Part shown: positions 37,460-46,893 of the stretch, piece by piece
How positions within the stretch are numbered: the first letter of the stretch is position 1
How the letters are laid out: each line of letters opens with the position of its first letter
Source: an uncultured SAR116 cluster alpha proteobacterium
GTDB taxonomy: Bacteria > Pseudomonadota > Alphaproteobacteria > Puniceispirillales > Puniceispirillaceae
Length of the DNA: 64,000 nt
Direction of reading: 5' to 3'
Assembly (NCBI GenBank): GCA_902559985.1
Contig: CACEJY010000001.1
Coordinates: forward strand, 1 to 64,000
Made by a program: the position numbers and the translations under genes
The notes under the pieces: model-generated
Database searches by the model: none
Seen by the model: only the letters and a program-made list of their open reading frames with translations
What the model was told of the DNA's origin: nothing

Positions 37460-38458
37460 CTAAATCTCTAAAACAACATTTCCAATAATTTTCTCAGTTT
37501 CAACATCCACATGGGCGTTTGCGATTTCTTCTAATGGATAGGCCTTTCCAATTGAAACATTTAACTTTTGTTTTGCAACTAGTTTATTTACTGACGCGAT
37601 CACGTCTCTTCTTATTTCATCCGAGAAACCAAAGCTCTGTATGATCCGAATCACACCGCCTTTTGACGCTATTAGGTAATACGGGAAAACTGGCTCAGGA
37701 ATTTGGCTTGAAGAATAGGCCGCTATAACTCCTCTAGCTCTTAATAAAGTAGCATCGCTTTGAAGGTTACCACCAAATTCCAACTCAATAATGCGGTCAA
37801 CACCCTCACCATTAGTCCAGTCCATTATTGCGCTAGTCATGTTGGGGTCATGGCGATTAAAAACTTCGATAGCACCTGCAGCCCTCGCGTGGTTTGCTCT
37901 CGCATCTGATCCAGCCGTCGCAATCACTCTTGCTCCATAATGCGACGCAAACTGGATAGCCAGATGGGCCACAACCCCTCCACCACCTTGAACTAAAACT
38001 GTTTTCCCAGCTATTGGTGCATCAGAAAAAACAGCATAATGAGCCGTCATTGCTGGAACTCCAAGGCAAGCGCCCTCCAAAAAGCTCAGTTCATCATTTA
38101 ATAATGCTGTCTGCTCCGCCGGTATGGCAATATATTCTGCGGCGGTGCCAAAAGCGCGACCTGGGCCATCATAACCACCTTGAGCATTCCAAATCCAAAC
38201 ACGATCATCGATAGCGCGACTCTCAACATCCGCACCAACCGCGACAATTTCACCAGCACCGTCACAGTGAGGAATAATGACTGGATGAGCCATTTCCGAT
38301 CCTCGCCAACCAGCACGACGTTTCACATCCGCCGGGTTTATTCCTGACCCGCGAACGCGAACGAGGACTTCACCAACACCAGGTATTGGTACCTGCCTAT
38401 CTCTGATTTGAAGAACCTCACTGGCTGGGCCTGTTCTGGTGTAAACTGCGGCTCGCAT
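37460..38458 (-). CDS. Quinone oxidoreductase-like zinc-free MDR protein
   Basis: A 332-residue NADPH-dependent medium-chain reductase. GSGINPADVKRRAG and the nucleotide-binding segment VLVQGGGGVVAHLAIQFA (about 154-171) match the quinone oxidoreductase branch; the usual GGVGH of the loop reads GGVVAH here. Zinc ligands are absent. Substrates may be quinones or enones. AGGAG precedes the ATG. It follows an MFS gene by 23 bases on the same strand, suggesting co-transcription. Confidence 0.88.
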   Translation of the reverse strand: MRAAVYTRTGPASEVLQIRDRQVPIPGVGEVLVRVRGSGINPADVKRRAGWRGSEMAHPVIIPHCDGAGEIVAVGADVESRAIDDRVWIWNAQGGYDGPGRAFGTAAEYIAIPAEQTALLNDELSFLEGACLGVPAMTAHYAVFSDAPIAGKTVLVQGGGGVVAHLAIQFASHYGARVIATAGSDARANHARAAGAIEVFNRHDPNMTSAIMDWTNGEGVDRIIELEFGGNLQSDATLLRARGVIAAYSSSQIPEPVFPYYLIASKGGVIRIIQSFGFSDEIRRDVIASVNKLVAKQKLNVSIGKAYPLEEIANAHVDVETEKIIGNVVLEI

Positions 38459-38481
38459 TTAATACTCCTTAAAAATTGAGT

Positions 38482-39690
38482 TCATTTCCAATTAGTTTTT
38501 ACGATGGAACCAAGCATCGCAGCCGCACTCAATGCAGCCAAGCCACCCACCAGAATAAACGCTGATTGGTATCCAAGGTTATAAACTACAATACCAAAAA
38601 TTGGAGGAGCGAGCATGTAACTTATGAAAGTGAAAAATGTAGACGCTGCGGTACTCTCACCGACATCGCTTGAAGCAGAAACGCGCGTGACTTCTGCAAG
38701 AAACAAACCGTTCCAACTCGCAATCATAGAACCAACAAACGCACATTTCAGTAGTAACAACCATTGGGGGTTATTTACTTCCAAAGTTGTAAGAACAAAG
38801 AGTCCTAGTGGCGAAAAAAAACCAAGGATCATAATTAAAACCCGAGGAGAGCCTATCAGATCCGCAACTATCCCCATCACAATACGACCAGCAAAACTAG
38901 AAAATTGAAGTGTGGCATAAAGCATGCCCGCGACGGCAAGTGAGAAACCTAATGAGTCAGTTAAATAGGTCGTAAAAAAAGTAAATAAGGAACCCTGGAC
39001 TGCTGCAAAACCAATGCTAACAAATGTAATTGTCTTGAGGCTCGGCACACGTGCCAACACCAAAAATGGCGTTAGGAATAACCTTGGGTTAAAAGCTGAT
39101 AAAAATGAAAAAGAACCTACATTCGCTGGCAACTGAATTTTGTTTCTTGCCAATCTAAGGAAAACCAAACCGGAAATACATGGAAGTAATAATACAAGTA
39201 ACGATAGCCGCCAATCGTAAGTGCCCACAATGGCAGCAGCTACAATGCCAGCAAAAGCACCTCCAGCTGGAACACCGGCCATTCGCAGAGAAAATAACGT
39301 TCCCCATAATTTTTTAGGCGTGTTTGAGGCTAAGATCATGCTGCCCGCTGGAGCAGATACAGCATAACCAAACCCCACCAAAAACGCCGCGACAAAGCCA
39401 ATCAATCCAAGTTCCAACGCAAAACACATCAAAGCAAATGAAGCTAGTAAGCACCCAAAGGCAAGCGTCTTAATTGGGCCAAGGCATGGTAAAATCTTGC
39501 TGTTGGCGGCAAAGCACCATACAGCTCCTAAACCACTGAGACCGCCGATGATGCCTACTGCCTCTGGTGGCAAGCCGGAAGAAGCAGTAATTATGGGGGC
39601 AAGGACTAAAACGCCATGATTAATCGCAGCAAGAGAAAGCTGGGGTAAAAAAACTATAAAAAAAGCGAAAATGATTGACCGCAACTCCAT
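38482..39690 (-). CDS. MFS transporter
   Basis: A 402-residue membrane carrier with about 12 hydrophobic helices. It contains VGFGYAVSAPAGSMILASN and a SLRMAGVPAGGAFAG helix typical of MFS carriers of small organic acids or cyanate-like compounds. GAGGGAAT precedes the ATG. It is upstream of the quinone oxidoreductase in a likely two-gene operon and divergent from the deacetylase-like gene. Substrate unknown. Confidence 0.88.
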   Translation of the reverse strand: MELRSIIFAFFIVFLPQLSLAAINHGVLVLAPIITASSGLPPEAVGIIGGLSGLGAVWCFAANSKILPCLGPIKTLAFGCLLASFALMCFALELGLIGFVAAFLVGFGYAVSAPAGSMILASNTPKKLWGTLFSLRMAGVPAGGAFAGIVAAAIVGTYDWRLSLLVLLLPCISGLVFLRLARNKIQLPANVGSFSFLSAFNPRLFLTPFLVLARVPSLKTITFVSIGFAAVQGSLFTFFTTYLTDSLGFSLAVAGMLYATLQFSSFAGRIVMGIVADLIGSPRVLIMILGFFSPLGLFVLTTLEVNNPQWLLLLKCAFVGSMIASWNGLFLAEVTRVSASSDVGESTAASTFFTFISYMLAPPIFGIVVYNLGYQSAFILVGGLAALSAAAMLGSIVKTNWK

Positions 39691-39745
39691 TATTCCCTCA
39701 CTTTAATCACGAAAGGTACACTTTAGTTTTGGGGAGTGCAGAACC

Positions 39746-40669
39746 ATGAAAAATAAAACAGGACATTCCATTCCAGACCAGCCAGAAAGTTGGCGTTGGC
39801 CTGAAGAAAAATGGCGAGGCATTGTGAACAAAATTAGAGCAGGAAAATCTCTTAGGCCCGATGGTTGGCCAAATAATGCGAAAGTTGCTGTTGCATTGTC
39901 TTTTGACTCTGATCATGAGACGCAAACCTTGCGATGGGGACACCACTCCCCCGGCAAGCTTAGCCAAGGAGAGTATGGGTCGCGAGTAGGTGTCCCAAGA
40001 ATTCTTGAAATGTTGGCACATTACAGTGCTCCATCTACTTTTTTTGTCCCTGCCGTAATTGCGATGCTTCACCCTGATGAACAGCGGCGTGTAGTTGCAG
40101 AGGGACATGAAGTGGGAATTCATTCGTGGATCCATGAACTAAACAGTGCGCTAGCACCTGAGGATGAGAGAGACCTGCAGTTCCGTGCAGCAGACAAGCT
40201 TGAAGAAATTACTGGCGTACGTCCTGTAGGTATTCGAACCCCATCTTGGGATTTTAGTCCACACACCATGAGCATAACTCGTGAAATGGGTTTGATCTAT
40301 GACAGTTCTCTGATGGCCGATGATGATCCCTATGAAATTCTTGAAGAAGGCCAGGCTACGGGTGTCGTTGAATTGCCTGTTGAATGGATACGCGATGATG
40401 CACCTTATTGGGCGATGGACCGTTTTGCTGGTTTGCGACCCTACACGCCACCATCGGGTGTAGCTGAAGTCTTTATTAGAGAATTTGATGGCGCTTATGA
40501 AGAAGGTGGGTTGTTTCTCCTTACAATGCATCCCCACTTTATTGGGCATCGGTCTCGCATTCAGGTTTTGGATGAATTGCTCGCCCATATTAGATCACAT
40601 CCTGACGTATGGATTGCCACGCACGCTGATATTGCCCGTTATTGTAAAGAAAAAGCTGGGCTTGAATGA
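39746..40669 (+). CDS. Polysaccharide deacetylase-fold hydrolase (PuuE/cyclic imidase type)
   Basis: A 307-residue NodB-fold protein. ALSFDSDHET supplies the catalytic and metal aspartates, and GIHSWIHE has the HxxxH metal pair. The long TPSWDFSP and PYTPPSG segments resemble the PuuE allantoinase/cyclic imide hydrolase branch rather than chitin or peptidoglycan deacetylases. No signal peptide, so the substrate is cytoplasmic. GGGGAG lies upstream of the ATG. Its place beside HyuAB and M20 genes supports action on a cyclic amide or imide. Confidence 0.85.
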   Translation: MKNKTGHSIPDQPESWRWPEEKWRGIVNKIRAGKSLRPDGWPNNAKVAVALSFDSDHETQTLRWGHHSPGKLSQGEYGSRVGVPRILEMLAHYSAPSTFFVPAVIAMLHPDEQRRVVAEGHEVGIHSWIHELNSALAPEDERDLQFRAADKLEEITGVRPVGIRTPSWDFSPHTMSITREMGLIYDSSLMADDDPYEILEEGQATGVVELPVEWIRDDAPYWAMDRFAGLRPYTPPSGVAEVFIREFDGAYEEGGLFLLTMHPHFIGHRSRIQVLDELLAHIRSHPDVWIATHADIARYCKEKAGLE

Positions 40670-40692
40670 CAAAGGGGCTCACCTTTCATTTT

Positions 40693-42423
40693 TCACGCAT
40701 TATTGCCTTTGTTAAGATATTCAACCTGGTCAGGTGGTGCCCCCATCGGGGTAAAAGTCTCAATTACTCTCTTGCCACCTATATTTGGAATGGAAGACAG
40801 CAAATTTTTGGTATAGGGATGTTGAGGCTTTTCAAATAATTTTTTTGTTTCATTTACCTCAACCACCTTTCCAAAATACATAACGGCCACACGATTACAA
40901 AACATTTTAACCACCGATAAATCATGACTGATAAAAATATATGTTAAGTCAAATTTTTCTCTCAAATCTGAGAATAACTTCAATATTGTCGCTTGGACCG
41001 AAACATCTAATCCTGATGTAGGCTCATCAAGTATTACCAAAGACGGATGAAGGGTTAATATTCTTGCCAAACCAACTCTTCTTTGCTGTCCACCTGAAAT
41101 TTCGTGAGGATACAAATCCAAATGCGTTTTTGGGAGATTGACAGCCGCGAGTATCTCCTCAACGCGCTGTTGCTTTTCAGCAAGGCTCAATTCAGTGTGA
41201 ATATCTAACGGTTCAAGCAAAGATCGGCCTATTTTCCAGCGAGGATCGAGAGAGGAGCCTGGATCCTGATAGGTGTACTGTAATCTTCTTCTTAATTGCC
41301 GTGCCTCAGAGGGTTTTAAGTGGCCAATTTCTGATCCCTCAAAGGTTATTTGTCCAGCCGTAAGAGGATGTATACCCATTACGGTTTTACCCAAAGTGGA
41401 CTTTCCGCACCCTGACTCCCCAACTATTCCAAGTATCTCACCTTTTCTGACTTCAAGAGAGACGTCATCAATTGCTTTAAGCCAGCCAATCCTTTTGTTC
41501 CAAACATTATCAATTGAGAACCATTTTGAGAGATTATTGATCTGCAATATTGGCCCATCGTCATCTTTTGACTTTTTTAAAGCGCTCGCCTGTCCCATTG
41601 GCAAACTGTTAAGAAGCTTTTTTGTATATGAGTGGCGCGGATTGGTAAAAAATTTATTTGAGTCAGAGTTCTCAACGATCTTTCCATCTAACATAACTGA
41701 AATTTGATCACAAATCTCATAGGCTACACCGAGGTCATGAGTCGTGAAAATAACCGACACACCTCTCTCAACAGTAAGATTTCTTATAAGCTTTAAGATT
41801 TGTGCTTGGATTGTAACATCCAAGGCCGTGGTGGGCTCATCTGCAATTATCATTTGGGGCTCTGGCAAAAGAGCCATTGCAATCATTAGCCTTTGTCTTT
41901 GGCCTCCTGAGACCTCATGAGGATAACGTTTCATTATCCCCTCTGCATCGGGTAACTGCACTTGTTTGAGGAGTTCAATTATTCTTTTTCTATCATTTTT
42001 TTTCCTACTCGCCTCATATCGTGAAGATGTATCCTGAGCCGACCTTTCCGGTGATTTCCACTTCATTAACTCCATCATTTGAGATCCGATCGTAAAAAAA
42101 GGATTAAATGATGAAAACGGATCTTGAGGTATAAAAGTTACTGTCCTCCCTCGAAACGAATTGGCTAATGACTTCTCGGGGACTTTCAATAAATCCGTAT
42201 CTTCAAATAATATGGTGCCAGATGAGATGACAGCGGAGTTTTTCGGCAAAATTCCCAACACAGAGCGTGCCAAAGTTGTCTTGCCACAGCCAGACTCTCC
42301 AACAAGTCCCTTTATCTCCGCAGGCAGGATATCAAAATCCACTTTGTCTAATACCTTTGTGAGGCCAGCGTCAGTTTTAAAACTGACTTCCAATTCGCGG
42401 ACTTTTAATAACGGGTCAGTCAC
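40693..42423 (-). CDS. Fused double ATP-binding subunit of a peptide-type ABC importer (DppD-DppF)
   Basis: A 576-residue cytoplasmic ATPase with two nucleotide-binding domains. The first has Walker A GESGCGKT (42-49), signature VSGGQ (171-175) and Walker B MIIADEP. The second has Walker A GESGCGKS (335-342), signature ISGGQ and Walker B LVILDEP. It energises import of peptides, opines or similar compounds. The start is GTG at 42423 with AAGGAG eight bases upstream and overlaps the stop of the permease gene. Last gene of the five-gene minus-strand operon. Confidence 0.93.
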   Translation of the reverse strand: MTDPLLKVRELEVSFKTDAGLTKVLDKVDFDILPAEIKGLVGESGCGKTTLARSVLGILPKNSAVISSGTILFEDTDLLKVPEKSLANSFRGRTVTFIPQDPFSSFNPFFTIGSQMMELMKWKSPERSAQDTSSRYEASRKKNDRKRIIELLKQVQLPDAEGIMKRYPHEVSGGQRQRLMIAMALLPEPQMIIADEPTTALDVTIQAQILKLIRNLTVERGVSVIFTTHDLGVAYEICDQISVMLDGKIVENSDSNKFFTNPRHSYTKKLLNSLPMGQASALKKSKDDDGPILQINNLSKWFSIDNVWNKRIGWLKAIDDVSLEVRKGEILGIVGESGCGKSTLGKTVMGIHPLTAGQITFEGSEIGHLKPSEARQLRRRLQYTYQDPGSSLDPRWKIGRSLLEPLDIHTELSLAEKQQRVEEILAAVNLPKTHLDLYPHEISGGQQRRVGLARILTLHPSLVILDEPTSGLDVSVQATILKLFSDLREKFDLTYIFISHDLSVVKMFCNRVAVMYFGKVVEVNETKKLFEKPQHPYTKNLLSSIPNIGGKRVIETFTPMGAPPDQVEYLNKGNNA

Positions 42424-43273
42424 TAGTACTTCTCCTTGTTCGAGGATCAAGTACATCTCGTAACCCATCTCCGAGAAGATTAAATCCCATTACAACAAGA
42501 AATATCGCTATACCAGGCGCGGTAGCGTACCACCATGCCTCAGGCAAAAATTCTCGCGACTCAGCGATTGTTCTACCCCACTCAGGACTTGGTGCTGGGG
42601 GTCCTAGGCCCAAAAATCCGAGCGCAGCTGCTGTTAAAATTGTACCACCCATTCCAATAGTAGTTCTCACAATAATTGAAGAAGAAATATTTGGTAAAAC
42701 ATGCATCACCATAACGCGCAAAGGCTTCGCTCCAAGAGCAATTGATGCCTCAACATAAGCTTCGTTGAGAGCTGATCTAGTTTCGGCATAAACAAGACGA
42801 GCCCAAAAAGGCCAATATGTAGCGGAAAGCGCAAGAATAACGTTTTCTATTGAAGCTCCCAATGTTTGAGCTATCGCAATGGCCAGTATAATTTGCGGGA
42901 CAGCAAGAAAAATATCAGAAACACGCATCAGGGCATCAGAAACCCAATTTCTATAATAACCTGCTAATAATCCAATGGGTACGCCGATTAGCACAGAAAC
43001 CCCAATGGCTATGACTGCTATTGTTATGGTAATCCTTGCGCCAAAAAGCATCCGTGAGAAAATATCAGATCCCATTCTGTCTGTGCCAAAGAAATGCTGC
43101 ACGCTTGGCCCCATGAGCCTCTCTGCGGGATGAAACTCGGTAACATCATCTGGATATGGAGCTAAAACAGGTGCGGCAATTGCGACAATAATTAAACCAA
43201 GGATCAAAATTGCTCCTATTAAGGATGTCTTATCGCGAGCAAGCCTTCCAATAATGAAATTTAAAGTTTCCAG
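42416..43273 (-). CDS. ABC importer inner-membrane permease (DppC-like), probable CTG start
   Basis: About 285 residues with the binding-protein-dependent transport fold and the ATPase-contact EAA loop (EASIALGAKPLRVMVMHVLPN). The first conventional start is TTG at 43207, but that lies inside the conserved first helix. The frame upstream encodes the family-typical ARDKTSLIGAILILGL. No ATG, GTG or TTG precedes it before the DppB stop. CTG at 43273 has GGGAG six bases upstream, so it is the likely start. The gene follows dppB closely. Confidence 0.85.
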   Translation of the reverse strand: METLNFIIGRLARDKTSLIGAILILGLIIVAIAAPVLAPYPDDVTEFHPAERLMGPSVQHFFGTDRMGSDIFSRMLFGARITITIAVIAIGVSVLIGVPIGLLAGYYRNWVSDALMRVSDIFLAVPQIILAIAIAQTLGASIENVILALSATYWPFWARLVYAETRSALNEAYVEASIALGAKPLRVMVMHVLPNISSSIIVRTTIGMGGTILTAAALGFLGLGPPAPSPEWGRTIAESREFLPEAWWYATAPGIAIFLVVMGFNLLGDGLRDVLDPRTRRSTSD

Positions 43274-43283
43274 TTTTTTCTCC

Positions 43284-44282
43284 CTAATTTCGGGGGTCTA
43301 TCACACCCTGAATTATGTCAACAATTAAATTTATGATGATGAAAAACGCGCCGGTGATAAGTGTGAAGCCCATTATCGCGTTATAGTCAGAGTTTAATAT
43401 TGCTTCCACTGCGTACAATCCGAGACCAGGCCAATCATAGACGGCTTCAACTACCACCGTTCCAGCTATCAATATACCGAATACTAATCCAATTTGAGTC
43501 ACAGTTCCGATCAGGGCGTTGCGAAGCACATATTTCCAAATAATGATTCTACTTGGAAAGCCCATGGCCTGTTCGTATAAAACGTAATTTGAGTTGATTG
43601 CGTCCAAAACGCCAGCCCGTGTAAATCTCATGATCGTAGCCATTGCTGGGAACGCCAGCGTCAACGTGGGCAAAACCAGATGTGCTGCAGCGTTCGTAAA
43701 ACTATCCAAATCACCCGCAATAATGCTGTCAATAAGAAAAAAGCCAGTTATTACCTCTGGGCCCCAACCATCTATTCTACCTTGCAAAGGGGTAATTTGT
43801 AATTCCATCGCAAACAAAAGTTGAAAGAGAATAGCAAGCCAAAAGCTTGCGATTGCAAGACCCGAAACTGTTATAACCCTTAAAACATGGTCAAACATTG
43901 TATTACGATATACTGCAGCGATAACGCCCAACGGAATACCAACGACCGTAGACAGAAGCACTGCCATAAATGTCAGCTCCATTGTCGCAGGTAACCGCGA
44001 CAGTAGGTCTTCAGAGATTGGACGTTGGGTATAAATACTGACGCCAAGATCTCCCTGCGTTACCCCAATTAAATAATTAATTAGCTGTATGTGTAGTGGT
44101 TTATCAAAGCCGTAGCGTGCCCTTAATTCCTCAATTTGTTCATTTGTTGCATTTTCACCTGCAAAAAATGCTACCGGGTCGGCAGGTATAATATGGCTGA
44201 TTGTAAAGGTAATAATCATCAAACCAACAAGTGTCGGCACGAACCAGAGTAACCTATTGATAACTAGAACCAGTGTACGCAT
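43284..44282 (-). CDS. ABC importer inner-membrane permease (DppB-like)
   Basis: A 332-residue permease with an N-terminal helix NRLLWFVPTLVGLMIITF, the DppB motif SHIIPADPVAFFAGENAT, and an EAA loop QAMGFPSRIIIWKYVLRNAL. It pairs with the DppC-like subunit in the membrane. It lies after the binding protein with a strong hairpin between, and its stop TAG overlaps the ribosome-binding site of the next gene. Confidence 0.93.
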   Translation of the reverse strand: MRTLVLVINRLLWFVPTLVGLMIITFTISHIIPADPVAFFAGENATNEQIEELRARYGFDKPLHIQLINYLIGVTQGDLGVSIYTQRPISEDLLSRLPATMELTFMAVLLSTVVGIPLGVIAAVYRNTMFDHVLRVITVSGLAIASFWLAILFQLLFAMELQITPLQGRIDGWGPEVITGFFLIDSIIAGDLDSFTNAAAHLVLPTLTLAFPAMATIMRFTRAGVLDAINSNYVLYEQAMGFPSRIIIWKYVLRNALIGTVTQIGLVFGILIAGTVVVEAVYDWPGLGLYAVEAILNSDYNAIMGFTLITGAFFIIINLIVDIIQGVIDPRN

Positions 44283-44292
44283 TCTACTTCAC

Positions 44293-44342
44293 AATTCTAT
44301 GAGATGATGCGCCCCCAAAAGGAGGCGCATCGTCATAGAATT
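44293..44342 (-). promoter_or_regulatory. Long hairpin between the binding protein and permease genes
   Basis: AATTCTATGA at 44293-44302 pairs with TCATAGAATT at 44333-44342, and GATGCGCC at 44306-44313 with GGCGCATC at 44324-44331. The total is 18 bp with a small internal loop and a 10-nt terminal loop. It starts in the binding-protein stop codon and lacks a T tract. This fits an mRNA-stabilising processing signal that raises binding-protein yield over permease. Confidence 0.75.
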
Positions 44343-45907
44343 TACTCCATATGTACCCAACGCATTTCTTGTGCGTTTCCAATTGGTGAAAAGCGAACAC
44401 CTTTCACCTTCTTATTGTAGGGGCCAAACCACTTTGTATTATAAACAAAGATGCCCCCTGCATCATCGGTCACCATTTTCGCTGCTTTTTTATAATTCGC
44501 AGCTCGTTTAGCTTGGTCTGGTTCGACGCGTGCTTCCATCAAGAGCTTGTCAACTTCGGGGTCGCAATACCAAGAATTATTCCGGGCACCGACCTGATCA
44601 CAAGCATACATCTCACCAATCCAATTGTTTGGATCAGCGTAATATGTAGAACGCCACAGCCACAACAAATCATACATTTGCTGCTCGTCACGCATCTTTT
44701 TGGACGCCACGGACCATGGCTCAGAGACAATTTTACTCTTTACACCAATTTTGCTGAGACCATTCTGGAGCAGTGCGGCAGCTTGCTCGGTTTGACCATA
44801 GCCTGTTAGAGCCCCAATAGTAATTTCAGGTATTGGCTGTTTTACCTTTGCAAGATACTCCTTAGCTTTTTCTAAATCGAAAGTGTAGCCTTTTTCATCT
44901 TTTGGATTTCCCCATATGTTGTTGGGAACAGGAACAGGATTTCTTGCAACTGATCCTGACAAGATATTGTTAATGAAAGAGTCGTAGTCAAAAGCATAGG
45001 ACAACGCCTTTCTAAGGTTTACATCATCGAATGGTTTTCTTCCATTGTGAATAATGGAATAAAAAATTCTCATGGACTCTTCTTCCATGACATTCATGTT
45101 GTCATCTGCTGCCAAGCGCTTAACCTGGTCCTGCGGTAGATACCCATCAGTACCGTGAAAATCACCATTCATCAGGCCCAAAACTCGAGAGTTGATCTCC
45201 TTGACTGTGCGAAATTCAATTTCGTCAAGATATTTGTCACCCCAACCCATGAAATGATTAGCATAACGCTTTGCCTGAAACCCGATTGCAGGGTCATACC
45301 TAGTCAGCTCAAATGAACCAGAACCAGCCTCATTTTTAGACAACCACACGCCACCCCAGTCTCCATTTACTTCCTTAGATTTAAGTAAGTCAGAATTTAC
45401 GACATGAATAGCTGGAACCGTAGCCAGAAAAATAGAAGACGGTTTTTTCAAATTAAATACCACTGTATGTGCATCGGGAGCTTTAGTTGATCCCGGATCT
45501 AGTGACTTTGAGAAAAGCGAAAAGGCACCCTTTTTCAGCGCGAGGATACGTTCAATTGAATAAACGACATCCTTTGCTTCAACTGGAGAACCATCATGAA
45601 AAGTTGATCCTTTCCGAAGCTTAAAAGTGTACTTTTTTCCATCCGATGAAATATCATAACTTTCAGCCAGCCAAGGTGTTAGTTTGGGTGGATTGTCTAG
45701 CCATCTCATAAGCCCATCATACATATTAAGGCGAGACGCCACGCGCCCAACATCGTAAATTACATGTGGATCAAGCGTGTCATATGGTGAAGAATTCGCA
45801 AAAACAAATTTGCTTTTTGCAAAAGACTTTGTTGGTGTACCAGTCATACTTATGGCAAATATGGCCAAAAGCACAGCAAAGGTACGAAATACTGTAATAA
45901 AAGACAT
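44342..45907 (-). CDS. ABC importer solute-binding protein (family 5, dipeptide/oligopeptide type)
   Basis: A 521-residue periplasmic receptor of SBP family 5. It has a signal peptide (about 1-30), then SSPYDTLDPHVIYDVGRVAS and LAESYDISSDGKKYTFKLRKG, which are family signatures. Ligands in this family range from dipeptides to nickel, opines and glutathione. AAGGAGG lies upstream of the ATG chosen. It follows the SDR gene and is separated from the permease by a strong hairpin. Confidence 0.93.
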   Translation of the reverse strand: MSFITVFRTFAVLLAIFAISMTGTPTKSFAKSKFVFANSSPYDTLDPHVIYDVGRVASRLNMYDGLMRWLDNPPKLTPWLAESYDISSDGKKYTFKLRKGSTFHDGSPVEAKDVVYSIERILALKKGAFSLFSKSLDPGSTKAPDAHTVVFNLKKPSSIFLATVPAIHVVNSDLLKSKEVNGDWGGVWLSKNEAGSGSFELTRYDPAIGFQAKRYANHFMGWGDKYLDEIEFRTVKEINSRVLGLMNGDFHGTDGYLPQDQVKRLAADDNMNVMEEESMRIFYSIIHNGRKPFDDVNLRKALSYAFDYDSFINNILSGSVARNPVPVPNNIWGNPKDEKGYTFDLEKAKEYLAKVKQPIPEITIGALTGYGQTEQAAALLQNGLSKIGVKSKIVSEPWSVASKKMRDEQQMYDLLWLWRSTYYADPNNWIGEMYACDQVGARNNSWYCDPEVDKLLMEARVEPDQAKRAANYKKAAKMVTDDAGGIFVYNTKWFGPYNKKVKGVRFSPIGNAQEMRWVHME

Positions 45908-46002
45908 AGTTCCTTTCCTCCTTACTTGCCTGCACTTATAGAAATTATGGACTATCAAGTTTCGAATTAATTATTACCAGTGCAGAGAATGATAATCCTT
46001 GG

Positions 46003-46758
46003 TTAACGATTCCATTGAAACCCATCCACAATTATATCTTGCCCAGTGACAAAGCAGGGCTCAGATAAAGTTAAAAACTCTACGAGCGCAGCAACATCGC
46101 CAGGCGTTCCAACTCTTTCGGACGCTATACCTTTAATTAGTTCAGCCTCACGATTAGCAATCACTGGATTCTTTGCAATTTCAGTTTTGATTAAGCCTGG
46201 ACATATCGCATTAATCAAAATTTTTGGGCCTAATTCCTTTGCCAAGGCTCGTGTCATGCCAATTATACCGGCTTTTGCAGCGGCATATGCAAATCTTGAA
46301 ACTGCAGCGGTTACTCCTCCGCTATGCGCATTTAACGATGACATAGAAACGATGCGGCCTTCACCAGAATCAATCATGAAAGGCGCAACAGCCTGAATCC
46401 AGTTAAAGCAACTCTTCAAATTTATATCAATAGTCCTGTCCCACTCCTCTTCTTTGATCTCGAGAATGCCGATGGGCATTGATTTACCCGCATTATTTAC
46501 AAGAATGTCTATCCGACCAAATTTCTCTTTGACAGTAGCAGCTATATTTTTTGCTTTTTGATGATCCGCAACATCTGCATTAAAAACTAAACAGTCCGTG
46601 CCAAGATCTTCAATTTCTTTTTTGGTTGCGGCCATCTCGGAAGTGAGTATGTCCACTAAAACAATCGCACAGCCTTTTTCGGCCAATCGTAAAGCACACC
46701 CTCTACCAATTCCTCTGGCACCACCGGTAATTATTGCAACTTTATCTTTTTGGACCAT
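46003..46758 (-). CDS. Short-chain dehydrogenase/reductase (SDR 1)
   Basis: A 251-residue classical SDR. The cofactor motif TGGARGIG is at 11-18, NNAGK is present, and the catalytic Ser and Tyr-x3-Lys (YAAAKAG) are intact. It is the first gene of the ABC importer operon and divergent from iclR, so it is probably co-regulated with substrate uptake. It likely oxidises or reduces an alcohol or keto group of the imported compound. Specificity is unknown. Confidence 0.9.
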   Translation of the reverse strand: MVQKDKVAIITGGARGIGRGCALRLAEKGCAIVLVDILTSEMAATKKEIEDLGTDCLVFNADVADHQKAKNIAATVKEKFGRIDILVNNAGKSMPIGILEIKEEEWDRTIDINLKSCFNWIQAVAPFMIDSGEGRIVSMSSLNAHSGGVTAAVSRFAYAAAKAGIIGMTRALAKELGPKILINAICPGLIKTEIAKNPVIANREAELIKGIASERVGTPGDVAALVEFLTLSEPCFVTGQDIIVDGFQWNR

Positions 46759-46851
46759 CTGTCCACGTATCCATCTTGGTCAGAAACAACAAAAATATTG
46801 ACAGTTCCGACTATTATTCGTCAATAGTTTTATATATATATCTGAATATTG

Positions 46852-46867
46852 GTTCATATATATGAAC
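46852..46867. promoter_or_regulatory. Perfect 16-bp palindrome, probable IclR operator
   Basis: GTTCATATATATGAAC is a perfect palindrome. It sits in the intergenic region between divergent SDR 1 and iclR, about 27 bases before the likely iclR start and 94 bases before SDR 1. IclR-type regulators commonly bind palindromes in such divergent regions and control themselves and neighbours. Operator identity is inference. Confidence 0.65.
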
Positions 46868-46893
46868 AAAATCAGCCTAGGGAGGGCAAATCC

